DNA from: Runella limosa DSM 17973
GTDB taxonomy: Bacteria > Bacteroidota > Bacteroidia > Cytophagales > Spirosomataceae
Length of the DNA stretch: 64,000 nt
Reading direction: 5' to 3'
Assembly: GCF_000482465.1 (NCBI RefSeq)
Contig: NZ_KI519427.1
Coordinates: forward strand, 223,801 to 287,800
Below, piece by piece: positions 35,465-42,965 of the stretch. Numbering within the stretch: the first letter of the stretch is position 1; every line of letters begins with the position of its first letter. The notes below the pieces were generated by a model. That model ran no database searches. It was given only the letters and a program-made list of their open reading frames with translations, and had not been told where the DNA came from. A program made the translations under genes and the position numbers.

Positions 35465-35502
35465 AAAGGGCTTCATACTTATTCCGTATGAAGCCCTTTT
35501 TT
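35465..35502 (+). terminator. Rho-independent terminator
   Basis: A 13-bp stem (AAGGGCTTCATAC / GTATGAAGCCCTT) with a 7-nt loop and a T run, 26 nt after the preceding plus-strand stop. Confidence 0.88.
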
Positions 35503-35565
35503 ATCATAATCTCCCACTAGCGTGGTATTTTTCGTTAGTTTTGGGGCAAAATTTTGTGATTACCC

Positions 35566-36651
35566 ATGCCCCTTACACTTCCCATTTTCTTAATCATGGC
35601 CCTTTCCTCGGTAGTAGTAGGGGTCTATTTAGAACGTAAAATATCAGCTTTTATCCAAGACCGCATGGGGCCTATGGAGGTAGGGAAATGGGGCTTGTTG
35701 CAGCTTATCGCTGACTTAATGAAACTCCTTCAAAAAGAAGATATTGTTCCCGCTGCTGCCGATCGTAAGCTGTTTTTGTTGGCCCCTTTGGTGATATTTA
35801 CGGCTATTTTTGCAGGATATGCGGTGTTGCCTCTAACCCCTGACTTGCAAGGTTCACGTACTGCGATTGGGCTTTTCTTTCTGATGACCATCATTTCAGT
35901 GGATGTGATTGGTATCTTAATGGCAGGGTGGGGGTCAAACAATAAATTTGCTCTTTTTGGGGCGATGCGCTCGGTGGCACAGATTGTATCCTATGAAATT
36001 CCCCTTGGATTAGTTATATTGTGTGTAGTGATGACTGCACAAACACTGGATTTACAGGCGATTAGCTACCAGCAAGGTGTGTATTCCGACGAGCCTGTAT
36101 ATTTGTTTGGGCTGAAACCACTAGGGATTGATGTTTCTCAAGTTGGGGGTGTATTGAGTTGGAATATTGTTCGCAATCCGTTTTTATTTTTAGCTTATAT
36201 CGTCTTTTTTATCACCACGCTGGCCGAATGTAATCGAGCGCCTTTTGACATACCAGAAGGAGAATCTGAGCTAGTTGGTGGTTTTCATACGGAGTATTCG
36301 GGGATGCGCTGGGCATTGCTGTTTTTGTCGGAATATGCCATGATGCTCTTGGTATCGCTTTTGGGGGCAATTTTGTTTTTAGGTAGTTGGAATACTCCTT
36401 TACCCAATATTGGACCAGTAAGATTGGCAGATTGGACAAGCGGCGCTCCTGGAACGATTTGGGGAAACATAACAGCTGGCTTTTGGCTGATAACTAAAGC
36501 TGGGTTTGCCGTTTTGCTGCAAATGTGGGTACGTTGGACGTTTCCCCGCTTACGTGTTGATCAGCTTATGTTTTTGTGTTGGAAGGTGTTAACACCTGTT
36601 GCGCTTGTGCTTTTCTTTATTTGTGGCGTATGGCGTTTAATGATGGTGTAG
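35566..36651 (+). CDS. nuoH: NADH-quinone oxidoreductase subunit H
   Basis: A 361-residue membrane subunit of respiratory complex I, with eight predicted helices. Diagnostic segments are YLERKISAFIQDRMGP near residue 22, the quinone-pocket loop MRSVAQIVSYEIPLGL, and ECNRAPFDIPEGESELVGG followed by HTEYSGMRWALLFLSEYAMM. It couples quinone reduction to proton pumping in the inner membrane. No other nuo gene is adjacent: a strong terminator precedes it and glpK converges on it, so it is transcribed alone here. A TAGTTTTG box at 35536-35543 could be its -7 element. The length is normal for the family. Confidence 0.95.
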   Translation: MPLTLPIFLIMALSSVVVGVYLERKISAFIQDRMGPMEVGKWGLLQLIADLMKLLQKEDIVPAAADRKLFLLAPLVIFTAIFAGYAVLPLTPDLQGSRTAIGLFFLMTIISVDVIGILMAGWGSNNKFALFGAMRSVAQIVSYEIPLGLVILCVVMTAQTLDLQAISYQQGVYSDEPVYLFGLKPLGIDVSQVGGVLSWNIVRNPFLFLAYIVFFITTLAECNRAPFDIPEGESELVGGFHTEYSGMRWALLFLSEYAMMLLVSLLGAILFLGSWNTPLPNIGPVRLADWTSGAPGTIWGNITAGFWLITKAGFAVLLQMWVRWTFPRLRVDQLMFLCWKVLTPVALVLFFICGVWRLMMV

Positions 36652-36653
36652 TG

Positions 36654-36677
36654 GTGTTGGCTGCTCGCAACCAACAC
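36654..36677. terminator. Weak hairpin between convergent nuoH and glpK
   Basis: GTGTTGG / CCAACAC, a 7-bp stem with a 10-nt loop, in the 48-bp gap between the two stop codons. There is no clear T tract. Confidence 0.45.
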
Positions 36678-36699
36678 ACACCTATTTTTCAACCAAGGG

Positions 36700-38199
36700 T
36701 TAGTCTTCCCAAGAGAAAGAACGTTCAACTGCTTTTTTCCAACCTTTGTATAGCTTAGACCTGCGGTCTTCGGCCATTTTAGGGTTCCAAGTTTGGGCTA
36801 CGCCCCAATTTTGACGTAAATCATCAAAGTTTTTCCAGTATCCAACGGCTAAACCTGCCGCATAAGCAGCGCCCAGCGCCGTTGTTTCGGTAACTGCTGG
36901 ACAAACAACAGGAACATTGAGCATGTCGGCTTGGAATTGCATCAAGGTCTGATTTGCGACCATTCCACCATCGACCCGAAGGGATTTTAGCTCAATGTTC
37001 GCATCTCTTTCCATGGCTTCCATCACATCTAAAGTTTGGTAGGCAGTTGCTTCTAAGACAGCCCTCGCAATGTGATTTTTATTTACGTAGCGCGTCAAGC
37101 CTGCGATGACACCGCGCGCGTCGGCTTTCCAGTAGGGAGCATATAACCCAGAAAAAGCAGGTACAATATAAGCCCCTCCATTGTCTTCAACGGTTTTGGC
37201 AAGCTCTTCTACATCGCCGCTTTTTTGAATCATGCCAAGGTTGTCGCGTAGCCATTGTACAAGTGCGCCTGCAATGGCCACACTACCTTCAAGTGCATAG
37301 CAAACAGGTTGATTACCAAATTGATACGCCACGGTGGTCAGCAACCCTTGGGTGGAGGCTTTTAATTCGGTGCCTGTATTTAAAAGCATGAAACAGCCCG
37401 TACCGTACGTATTTTTAGCCTGACCAGGCTCAAAACAAGTTTGGCCTACCAACGCTGCATGTTGATCTCCGAGGTCACCTGCAATGGGGACATTGGGTAA
37501 AACATCCAAAACTACATTTCCATAAACTTCACTACTACTTTTAATGGCAGGTAACATTGAGCGTGGAATCTCAAAAATTGACAACAATTCGTCATCCCAT
37601 TGTAGTGTTTCGAGGTTCATCAACTGTGTTCGGCTGGCATTGGTAACGTCCGTCACGTGGGTGCCTCCGTTTGCTCCCCCCGTAAGGTGCCAAATGAGAA
37701 AAGTGTCCATGTTTCCGAAAATGGCATCCCCTCGCTCTGCATCCTCGCGTAGGCCAGCGACATTATCTAGCAACCAACGAAGTTTTAGACCGCTAAAATA
37801 AGTTGCTAATGGAAGTCCAGTTTTGGTACGAAAACGGTCTTGGCCACCATGCTGGGCAAATTGATTCACTAACTCACCAGTACGCGTATCTTGCCAAACA
37901 AGCGCATTGTAGTAGGGTTTTCCTGTTCGGCGATTCCAAACGGCGGTAGTTTCGCGTTGGTTGGTAATGCCCACCGCAGCGATGTCGCTTGCTTGAATCG
38001 ACGCACTTATGCGTGCTTGAGCAATAACTTCGAGCGTGTTTTTTCTGATTTCTTCTAGGTCGTGCTCTACCCAACCTGGTTGAGGATAAATCTGTTGATG
38101 TTCTTTTTGACCTACTGAAATGATATTTCCTTGTCGGTCAAAAATAATACAGCGGGTACTGGTAGTACCCTGGTCAATTGCGGCTACGTATTTTGACAT
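36700..38199 (-). CDS. glpK: Glycerol kinase
   Basis: A 499-residue FGGY-family kinase that phosphorylates glycerol to sn-glycerol 3-phosphate with ATP. It opens with [19 protein letters not shown], contains [26 protein letters not shown] (glycerol-site Arg-Glu and adjacent segment), [13 protein letters not shown] and [14 protein letters not shown], and ends with [19 protein letters not shown] (FGGY signature region). Full length for the family (about 500). It follows the GT39-like gene by 13 nt on the same strand, so co-transcription is possible, although the functions seem unrelated. No glpF or glpD is nearby. Confidence 0.96.
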   Translation of the reverse strand: MSKYVAAIDQGTTSTRCIIFDRQGNIISVGQKEHQQIYPQPGWVEHDLEEIRKNTLEVIAQARISASIQASDIAAVGITNQRETTAVWNRRTGKPYYNALVWQDTRTGELVNQFAQHGGQDRFRTKTGLPLATYFSGLKLRWLLDNVAGLREDAERGDAIFGNMDTFLIWHLTGGANGGTHVTDVTNASRTQLMNLETLQWDDELLSIFEIPRSMLPAIKSSSEVYGNVVLDVLPNVPIAGDLGDQHAALVGQTCFEPGQAKNTYGTGCFMLLNTGTELKASTQGLLTTVAYQFGNQPVCYALEGSVAIAGALVQWLRDNLGMIQKSGDVEELAKTVEDNGGAYIVPAFSGLYAPYWKADARGVIAGLTRYVNKNHIARAVLEATAYQTLDVMEAMERDANIELKSLRVDGGMVANQTLMQFQADMLNVPVVCPAVTETTALGAAYAAGLAVGYWKNFDDLRQNWGVAQTWNPKMAEDRRSKLYKGWKKAVERSFSWED

Positions 38200-38212
38200 T
38201 TGGTTAAAGGTT

Positions 38213-39547
38213 TTACCCTATAAACTTATACAAACTTTCGATACCGAAATAAAAACTGTATAAAAAAGCTAGGCAAATGATTCCCAAACTACTCAGTTTG
38301 AAGAGAAGGGTGGATCGAGATTGTAAATACGACAGCCCCGTGTAGAGCATGGCTAGGAGACTAAAAAATGATTGTAAAAATAACCGCCCATGAAAACAAG
38401 ACCATGCGTCATATTTGAAACCAGCAATCAGTACCAAAGCTACACTCATGAGTAACAAGGCCAACCAAGTCGTTTTTTCTAGCGCACTGATGGCTTCATT
38501 GCTGGATAAAGATGAAAAAGATGTCAAAAATTGAATTGATTGAACGATTAAAAGCCACAAGCCAAGCAGAATAACCAAAGTAGGGATGAGCGCAACTAGG
38601 TAAATCAGGCTTCCGATGTATCTAAAATTTGTTTTTACGCCCAAATCGTAGTCATTTTCAAGGTCGGCGTATTTGTACCAAAAAGTAGCATACATAACGA
38701 TGGGGTACACGTGTAATAAATCAAAATCACGGTTGTAAATCGTAGGGCTTTTCATCAATTTTGGTAAATTGAAGGCATAAAAACTTTTTGGCCCTTGGTA
38801 GGTTTTTTGGCTATTTAAGGGGAAAATATCCATATTGTGTACTACAGGGCGGCCTTCATAATACCAGTTTTCGGCGAATTTATATCCCCCAATGGAGAGT
38901 GTCAGTACTCCAAGGATGGTGAGACGAAAGATGAGTTGTTTCCACTCCACCTTGAGAATGTATAAAGTTAGGGCGATAGCCCCGAAAACTACTGGGACAA
39001 AGGCTAAAAATGTACCTTTGGCCAACAGTCCTAACCCAAGAGCAACAGCTAACCAATATTCGTTTCTCTTTGAAGGTGCTTGAAAGTATTTGGATAGAAG
39101 CCAAAAGCACCAAGTTCCAATTAAAAACGAAAGACTGTCGTTTGTGACATACAACGAAAAGGTAACGTAAGAATGAAGGAATATCGCTAATAGAAAACTT
39201 ATGTTCAGAACCAGGGTATTTTTAAAATAGTGTTTCCCTAATAAATACAACAAATAAAGATTAAGAGAAGAGATTAAAACAGAGAGTAATTGCGTTATTT
39301 TTTGGTTCGTTAGGCTATCAAATGCAAAGAAGGGTTGGGCCAATAGGTAATAAAGAGGAGGGTGCATGGCACAGAAAGCCTCTCTGGTGATTGGAAGTCG
39401 GTGATGGGTTGCAATGAAATTAATAATCTCCCCGTGGGCATCAGCACCATAAGGAGAAAGCGTAAAATACAAAACGATTCGTAGTCCGATTCCAAACCAA
39501 AGTAAAAATTTGAGGGTTTGGGCACGTTTAAAAAATGAAATTAGCAT
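38213..39547 (-). CDS. GT39-like (GT-C) membrane glycosyltransferase
   Basis: A 444-residue polytopic protein with about ten helices. The first outer loop reads [21 protein letters not shown], followed by [20 protein letters not shown]. An Asp/His/Glu-bearing first loop and the HPPLYY motif are typical of dolichyl/polyprenyl-phosphate mannosyltransferase (PMT/ArnT, GT39) relatives. It likely transfers a sugar from polyprenyl phosphate on the periplasmic side to a lipid or protein. It is 13 nt upstream of glpK and stands apart from the main polysaccharide locus. Confidence 0.75.
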   Translation of the reverse strand: MLISFFKRAQTLKFLLWFGIGLRIVLYFTLSPYGADAHGEIINFIATHHRLPITREAFCAMHPPLYYLLAQPFFAFDSLTNQKITQLLSVLISSLNLYLLYLLGKHYFKNTLVLNISFLLAIFLHSYVTFSLYVTNDSLSFLIGTWCFWLLSKYFQAPSKRNEYWLAVALGLGLLAKGTFLAFVPVVFGAIALTLYILKVEWKQLIFRLTILGVLTLSIGGYKFAENWYYEGRPVVHNMDIFPLNSQKTYQGPKSFYAFNLPKLMKSPTIYNRDFDLLHVYPIVMYATFWYKYADLENDYDLGVKTNFRYIGSLIYLVALIPTLVILLGLWLLIVQSIQFLTSFSSLSSNEAISALEKTTWLALLLMSVALVLIAGFKYDAWSCFHGRLFLQSFFSLLAMLYTGLSYLQSRSTLLFKLSSLGIICLAFLYSFYFGIESLYKFIG

Positions 39548-39735
39548 CTGAAATTTGGTAAAATAATCATTGAGAGCCTACTTAGTTAGCTTCTTTGGGT
39601 CTGTTGGGGTGCAAAAGTAAGGAATCGTCGCAGGTATTTTGCACTTTTTTCTTGCAAAACCCGTTATTTTGGTAGAATTTCGCAGGCTTTTTGCACATGT
39701 TTCACCAAACACCCTTTTTATGCTTCTAAGGCAAG

Positions 39736-41205
39736 ATGAAAAGCACTTACACAAACTTAATTGAGCAGACGTTTGAATTTCCTACGCTGGAGTTTAACGT
39801 CCAAAACGATGAGCTATCGTTTAATAATGTTCCCCTCATGGATATTATTCGCCAGTATGGTACTCCTCTAAAACTTACCTATCTGCCCAAAATTGGCGAA
39901 CACATTGGTAACGCCAAACAGTTTTTTAAAAACGCTTTCAAACGTTTTAACTACAAAGGGTCATATACGTATTGTTATTGTACCAAGTCCTCCCATTTTA
40001 GTTTTGTGCTTGAAGAAGCCCTCCAGCATAACATTCACCTCGAAACTTCCTCGGCATTTGACATTCCGATTGTGCGTAATTTGTACAATACAGGAAAGAT
40101 TGCCAAAAGTACGTACATTATATGTAATGGGTACAAATTGCCAAATTATCAAAAGGCTATTACTGAGTTAATTAACGAAGGTTTTAACGTCATGCCAGTA
40201 TTGGATAATTTGCGCGAAATTGACTATTACTCAAAAAACGTAACGGCAGAGTCGGTGAATTTTGGGATTCGGATTGCGACGGATGAGGAGCCAAATTTTG
40301 CTTTTTACACTTCTCGTTTGGGGGTTCGGTATGCCGACATCAATGAGTTGTACAAAGAAAAAATTCAGCCTAATCCTAAGTTTAAACTGAAAATGTTGCA
40401 TTTCTTCATTAATACGGGTATGAAAGATACCGCCTATTATTGGAGTGAATTGACACGCTTTATGTTTAAATATTGCGAATTGAAGAAAATCTGTCCTGAT
40501 CTTGATTCAATTGACATTGGTGGTGGTTTGCCAATCCAAACTTCATTGCAATTTAACTACGATTATCAGCAAATGATTGACGAAATCGTGGAAAATATTC
40601 AGTGGATTTGTAATAAAAACAATGTGCCTGTTCCGCACTTGTTTACAGAGTTTGGAAGCTATACAGTGGGAGAAAGCGGAGCCGTGATTTACCAGATTAT
40701 TGACCAAAAACTCCAAAATGATAAGGAGATGTGGTACATGATTGACGGATCGTTTATCACACATTTGCCCGATTCGTGGGGAATGAACCAAAAGTATATC
40801 ATGCTGGCGGTAAATAATTGGGATAATCCTTACCAAAAGGTAAATATTGGAGGACTCACTTGCGATTCTCAGGATTTTTACAACACCGAAGCGCATAGTG
40901 CCGACTTGTATTTGCCTGTGTTTGATCTTGAAAAAGAAGAACAATTTGTCGGATTCTTTCATACAGGAGCTTACCAAGAATCATTGGGCGGATATGGCGG
41001 TATTCAGCACTGCTTGATTCCTGCACCTAAGCATGTGTTGGTTGATCGGGATGAACAAGGAAATATCGTTACGCGCCTGTTTGCTGATCAGCAAGGAAGT
41101 GATAGCATGATGTCAACCTTGGGATATGCACGTAATGAAGAATCAACACCCCTCAACCCTGCTGAGATGGACATGGAAGCAGTGGAAGAGATGGCGCATA
41201 GTTGA
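39736..41205 (+). CDS. speA: PLP-dependent arginine decarboxylase-family enzyme
   Basis: A 489-residue fold-III PLP decarboxylase. The cofactor lysine is K84 in YCYCTKSSHF; glycine-rich phosphate-binding segment SIDIGGGLP lies near residue 258, and FTEFGSYTVGESGAVIYQI near 306 follows. The pattern matches proteins annotated as arginine decarboxylase in Bacteroidota, which start polyamine synthesis by converting arginine to agmatine. It is shorter than the E. coli enzyme (about 630-660 residues), so substrate choice among arginine and related amino acids is not certain. A hairpin terminator follows at 41251. Confidence 0.8.
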   Translation: MKSTYTNLIEQTFEFPTLEFNVQNDELSFNNVPLMDIIRQYGTPLKLTYLPKIGEHIGNAKQFFKNAFKRFNYKGSYTYCYCTKSSHFSFVLEEALQHNIHLETSSAFDIPIVRNLYNTGKIAKSTYIICNGYKLPNYQKAITELINEGFNVMPVLDNLREIDYYSKNVTAESVNFGIRIATDEEPNFAFYTSRLGVRYADINELYKEKIQPNPKFKLKMLHFFINTGMKDTAYYWSELTRFMFKYCELKKICPDLDSIDIGGGLPIQTSLQFNYDYQQMIDEIVENIQWICNKNNVPVPHLFTEFGSYTVGESGAVIYQIIDQKLQNDKEMWYMIDGSFITHLPDSWGMNQKYIMLAVNNWDNPYQKVNIGGLTCDSQDFYNTEAHSADLYLPVFDLEKEEQFVGFFHTGAYQESLGGYGGIQHCLIPAPKHVLVDRDEQGNIVTRLFADQQGSDSMMSTLGYARNEESTPLNPAEMDMEAVEEMAHS

Positions 41206-41250
41206 CAATAAATTCGGCACGATTTTCGTAATAAGCTACATAAAACACTA

Positions 41251-41276
41251 GGAGCAACTTTAAGATAAGTTGCTCC
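41251..41276. terminator. Terminator hairpin after the decarboxylase gene
   Basis: A perfect 10-bp stem (GGAGCAACTT / AAGTTGCTCC) with a 6-nt loop, 46 nt after the stop. The T tract is short. Confidence 0.6.
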
Positions 41277-41301
41277 TTATATTAAATACTACCAAAATAC
41301 C

Positions 41302-41418
41302 ATGAAAAAACTACTTTCCTTCGCACTAATAATGCTCGTTTTGGGCGCTGCCAGCTGCAATCGTAAAGGCTATTGCCCAGCGTATGATAGCGCTGTAAAG
41401 GTTGAGAAAAAAGCTTAA
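41302..41418 (+). CDS. Tiny lipoprotein (38 residues)
   Basis: A short gene not obvious at usual length cut-offs. It encodes a signal peptide, KKLLSFALIMLVLGAAS, with a lipobox-like GAASC at residues 15-19, followed by only 19 further residues after the cysteine (NRKGYCPAYDSAVKVEKKA). The mature peptide would be lipid-anchored, with one further Cys. Its TAA overlaps by 3-4 bp with the convergent stop of the GmhB-like gene. Very small CNRKGYCPAY-type lipoproteins are plausible in this phylum; no function is known to me. Confidence 0.65.
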   Translation: MKKLLSFALIMLVLGAASCNRKGYCPAYDSAVKVEKKA

Positions 41419-41936
41419 GATACCGAACGTAATACCAATTCAGTGGCGGCTAAGAAATTATTGGCAAACTGGTCGCCTGCTGATTCTTGAGGATTCGTGC
41501 CCAAATGAATGGTACGAACTCCTGCGCGCTTGCCCGCTTGCATATCGCGAGGGCGGTCGCCAACCATCCACGAGTGGTTGGGGTCAATGTCATATTTGGC
41601 CATTGCTTTCTCAAGCATTAACGACCCAGGCTTCCGCATGAGCGAACGACTGTCAAAGTCGGGATGGTGTGAGCAATAGTACAAGTCATCAAGTAAATGC
41701 CCGCACTGTTGTTGAAAGTAATTGTGGCAATGCCATACGTCTTCTCTTGTATATAGCCCTTTGGCTATCCCCGCTTGGTTGGTAATGACAATCAGCAGAT
41801 AGCCAGCTTGTTTCATCTGCTGTAGTCCTTCGATTACTCCGTCAGGAATAACCATCTCTTCTGGACGATATAAATAACCGTCTAGGTCTTGGTTGAGAAC
41901 TCCGTCTCTATCCAAAAAAATGCACTTCTGTTTCAT
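41415..41936 (-). CDS. HAD-IIIA phosphatase, GmhB-like
   Basis: A 173-residue HAD phosphatase resembling D,D-heptose 1,7-bisphosphate 7-phosphatase. Catalytic D9 and D11 are in FLDRDGVLN, motif II in IVITNQAGIAKG, motif III Lys/Asp in MRKPGSLMLEKA and MVGDRPRDM. Unlike E. coli GmhB, the zinc loop is incomplete: only YYCSHHPD is present, and the second half of the loop (CxC before RKP) is missing, reading SRSLMRKP. Related family members acting on histidinol phosphate or other sugar phosphates exist, so the substrate is open. Confidence 0.78.
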   Translation of the reverse strand: MKQKCIFLDRDGVLNQDLDGYLYRPEEMVIPDGVIEGLQQMKQAGYLLIVITNQAGIAKGLYTREDVWHCHNYFQQQCGHLLDDLYYCSHHPDFDSRSLMRKPGSLMLEKAMAKYDIDPNHSWMVGDRPRDMQAGKRAGVRTIHLGTNPQESAGDQFANNFLAATELVLRSVS

Positions 41937-42117
41937 AATTCTTACGGCGTATCAATGCCTAAAAATAATACTATTAGATGATTTATTTGTAAAATACGTA
42001 GTTATTTTTTTGTAAAAATTTATTGAACGGTTATTGATAATTTTATAAAAGTTGTTTTTTGTTTTGTTTTATAGAATAAAAATCCCTATTTTTTAGAAAA
42101 TACTTCCGCAAAATCAT

Positions 42118-42125
42118 TACATTTG
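42118..42125 (+). promoter_or_regulatory. Candidate -7 box of the Lrp-family gene
   Basis: TACATTTG matches TAnnTTTG and is followed by C, 43 nt before the ATG in an AT-rich 232-bp gap. The -33 region is only T-rich. The gap between 41937 and 42168 shows nothing else of note. Confidence 0.45.
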
Positions 42126-42168
42126 CAGTATAATATTTGTTTGCCTGTTTTAAAAATTAGCTTCACAC

Positions 42169-42633
42169 ATGAAATTAGACCAGATAGACCGCAAGGTTTT
42201 GGATATTTTGCAAGCGAATGCAAAAATTACCAATGCCCAACTTTCTAAGGAGATAGGTCTTTCCCCTGCGCCCACCCTTGAGCGTGTTAAAAAACTTGAA
42301 CAACACGGGATTATCCAGAGCTATCACGCTCAGTTGGATCGTGAAAAAGTGGGTCTTGGCGTAACGACGTTTATCCAAGTTACTTTGGTGGGTCATAAAA
42401 GAGATGTGACAGAGTCGTTTGTGAAGAGGGTAAATGAAATTCCAGAAATCATAGAATGTCACCACATTACGGGTTCGGGCGACTTTTTGTTGAAAGTAAT
42501 TTCAAAAGACATTGCGTCGTACCAAAAACTACTTCTTGAGTGTATCAATGAAATTGAAGAAGTAGCCAATACCCAAACGATGGTGATTTTATCGACCTTC
42601 AAGGAAAGCAAAGTTTTGCCAATTCCGTACTAG
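42169..42633 (+). CDS. Lrp/AsnC-family transcriptional regulator
   Basis: A 154-residue feast/famine regulator. An N-terminal winged helix (LDQIDRKVLDILQANAKI, then QLSKEIGLSPAPTLERVKKLE, residues 2-50) binds DNA, and a C-terminal RAM domain (residues about 65-145, with HHITGSGDFLLKVISKD) senses an amino acid and oligomerises. It stands alone; its targets could include its own promoter. It is normal length. Confidence 0.93.
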   Translation: MKLDQIDRKVLDILQANAKITNAQLSKEIGLSPAPTLERVKKLEQHGIIQSYHAQLDREKVGLGVTTFIQVTLVGHKRDVTESFVKRVNEIPEIIECHHITGSGDFLLKVISKDIASYQKLLLECINEIEEVANTQTMVILSTFKESKVLPIPY

Positions 42634-42655
42634 TTTCTCTCTCTTTTAGAGGCAT

Positions 42656-42691
42656 CGCAAGAAGCGTGGCTAGTCAGTCACGCTTCTTGCG
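42656..42691 (+). terminator. Terminator after the Lrp-family gene
   Basis: A 13-bp perfect stem (CGCAAGAAGCGTG / CACGCTTCTTGCG) with a 10-nt loop, followed by TTTG. Confidence 0.8.
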
Positions 42692-42807
42692 TTTGTAGCC
42701 GTTTGTCCTTTTTTGTTGGATGTTTTGAAGGAGAGCTGGAAAGATTGTTTCTTACCTAATTATGGTCATCTCAGTGATTATCAAAAAAGTAAATGCGCGC
42801 TAAAAAG

Positions 42808-42838
42808 AAATGCACGCCGAATAACTCAGCGTGCATTT
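42808..42838. terminator. Hairpin, likely valS terminator
   Basis: A 10-bp stem (AAATGCACGC / GCGTGCATTT) with an 11-nt loop and T-rich tracts on both sides. On the minus strand it is followed by TTTCTTTTT, so it can end the valS transcript. Confidence 0.65.
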
Positions 42839-42859
42839 GAGATTTTTGCCTGGCTATGC

Positions 42860-42963
42860 GTCAGACGACAGTCAGACGCAAATAAATACTCACTATTAGG
42901 CCAGCTGTCGGTTTGACTATTACTATTACTTCAGCTGGACTATCGGTCTGACTATCGTCTGAC
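42860..42963. repeat. Nested inverted repeats at the valS 3' end
   Basis: Outer arms GTCAGACGACAGTCAGAC (42860-42877) and GTCTGACTATCGTCTGAC (42946-42963) are reverse complements at 17 of 18 positions. Inside them CCAGCTG (42901-42907) pairs perfectly with CAGCTGG (42932-42938). Each outer arm is itself a direct repeat of GTCAGAC. The structure ends 2 bp before the valS stop. No credible gene lies in 42634-42965. Confidence 0.6.
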
Positions 42964-42965
42964 CT

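Noticed and set aside
42713..42916. A 67-codon plus-strand frame between the Lrp gene and valS
   Set aside because: It runs through a terminator hairpin and inverted repeats and encodes nothing protein-like.
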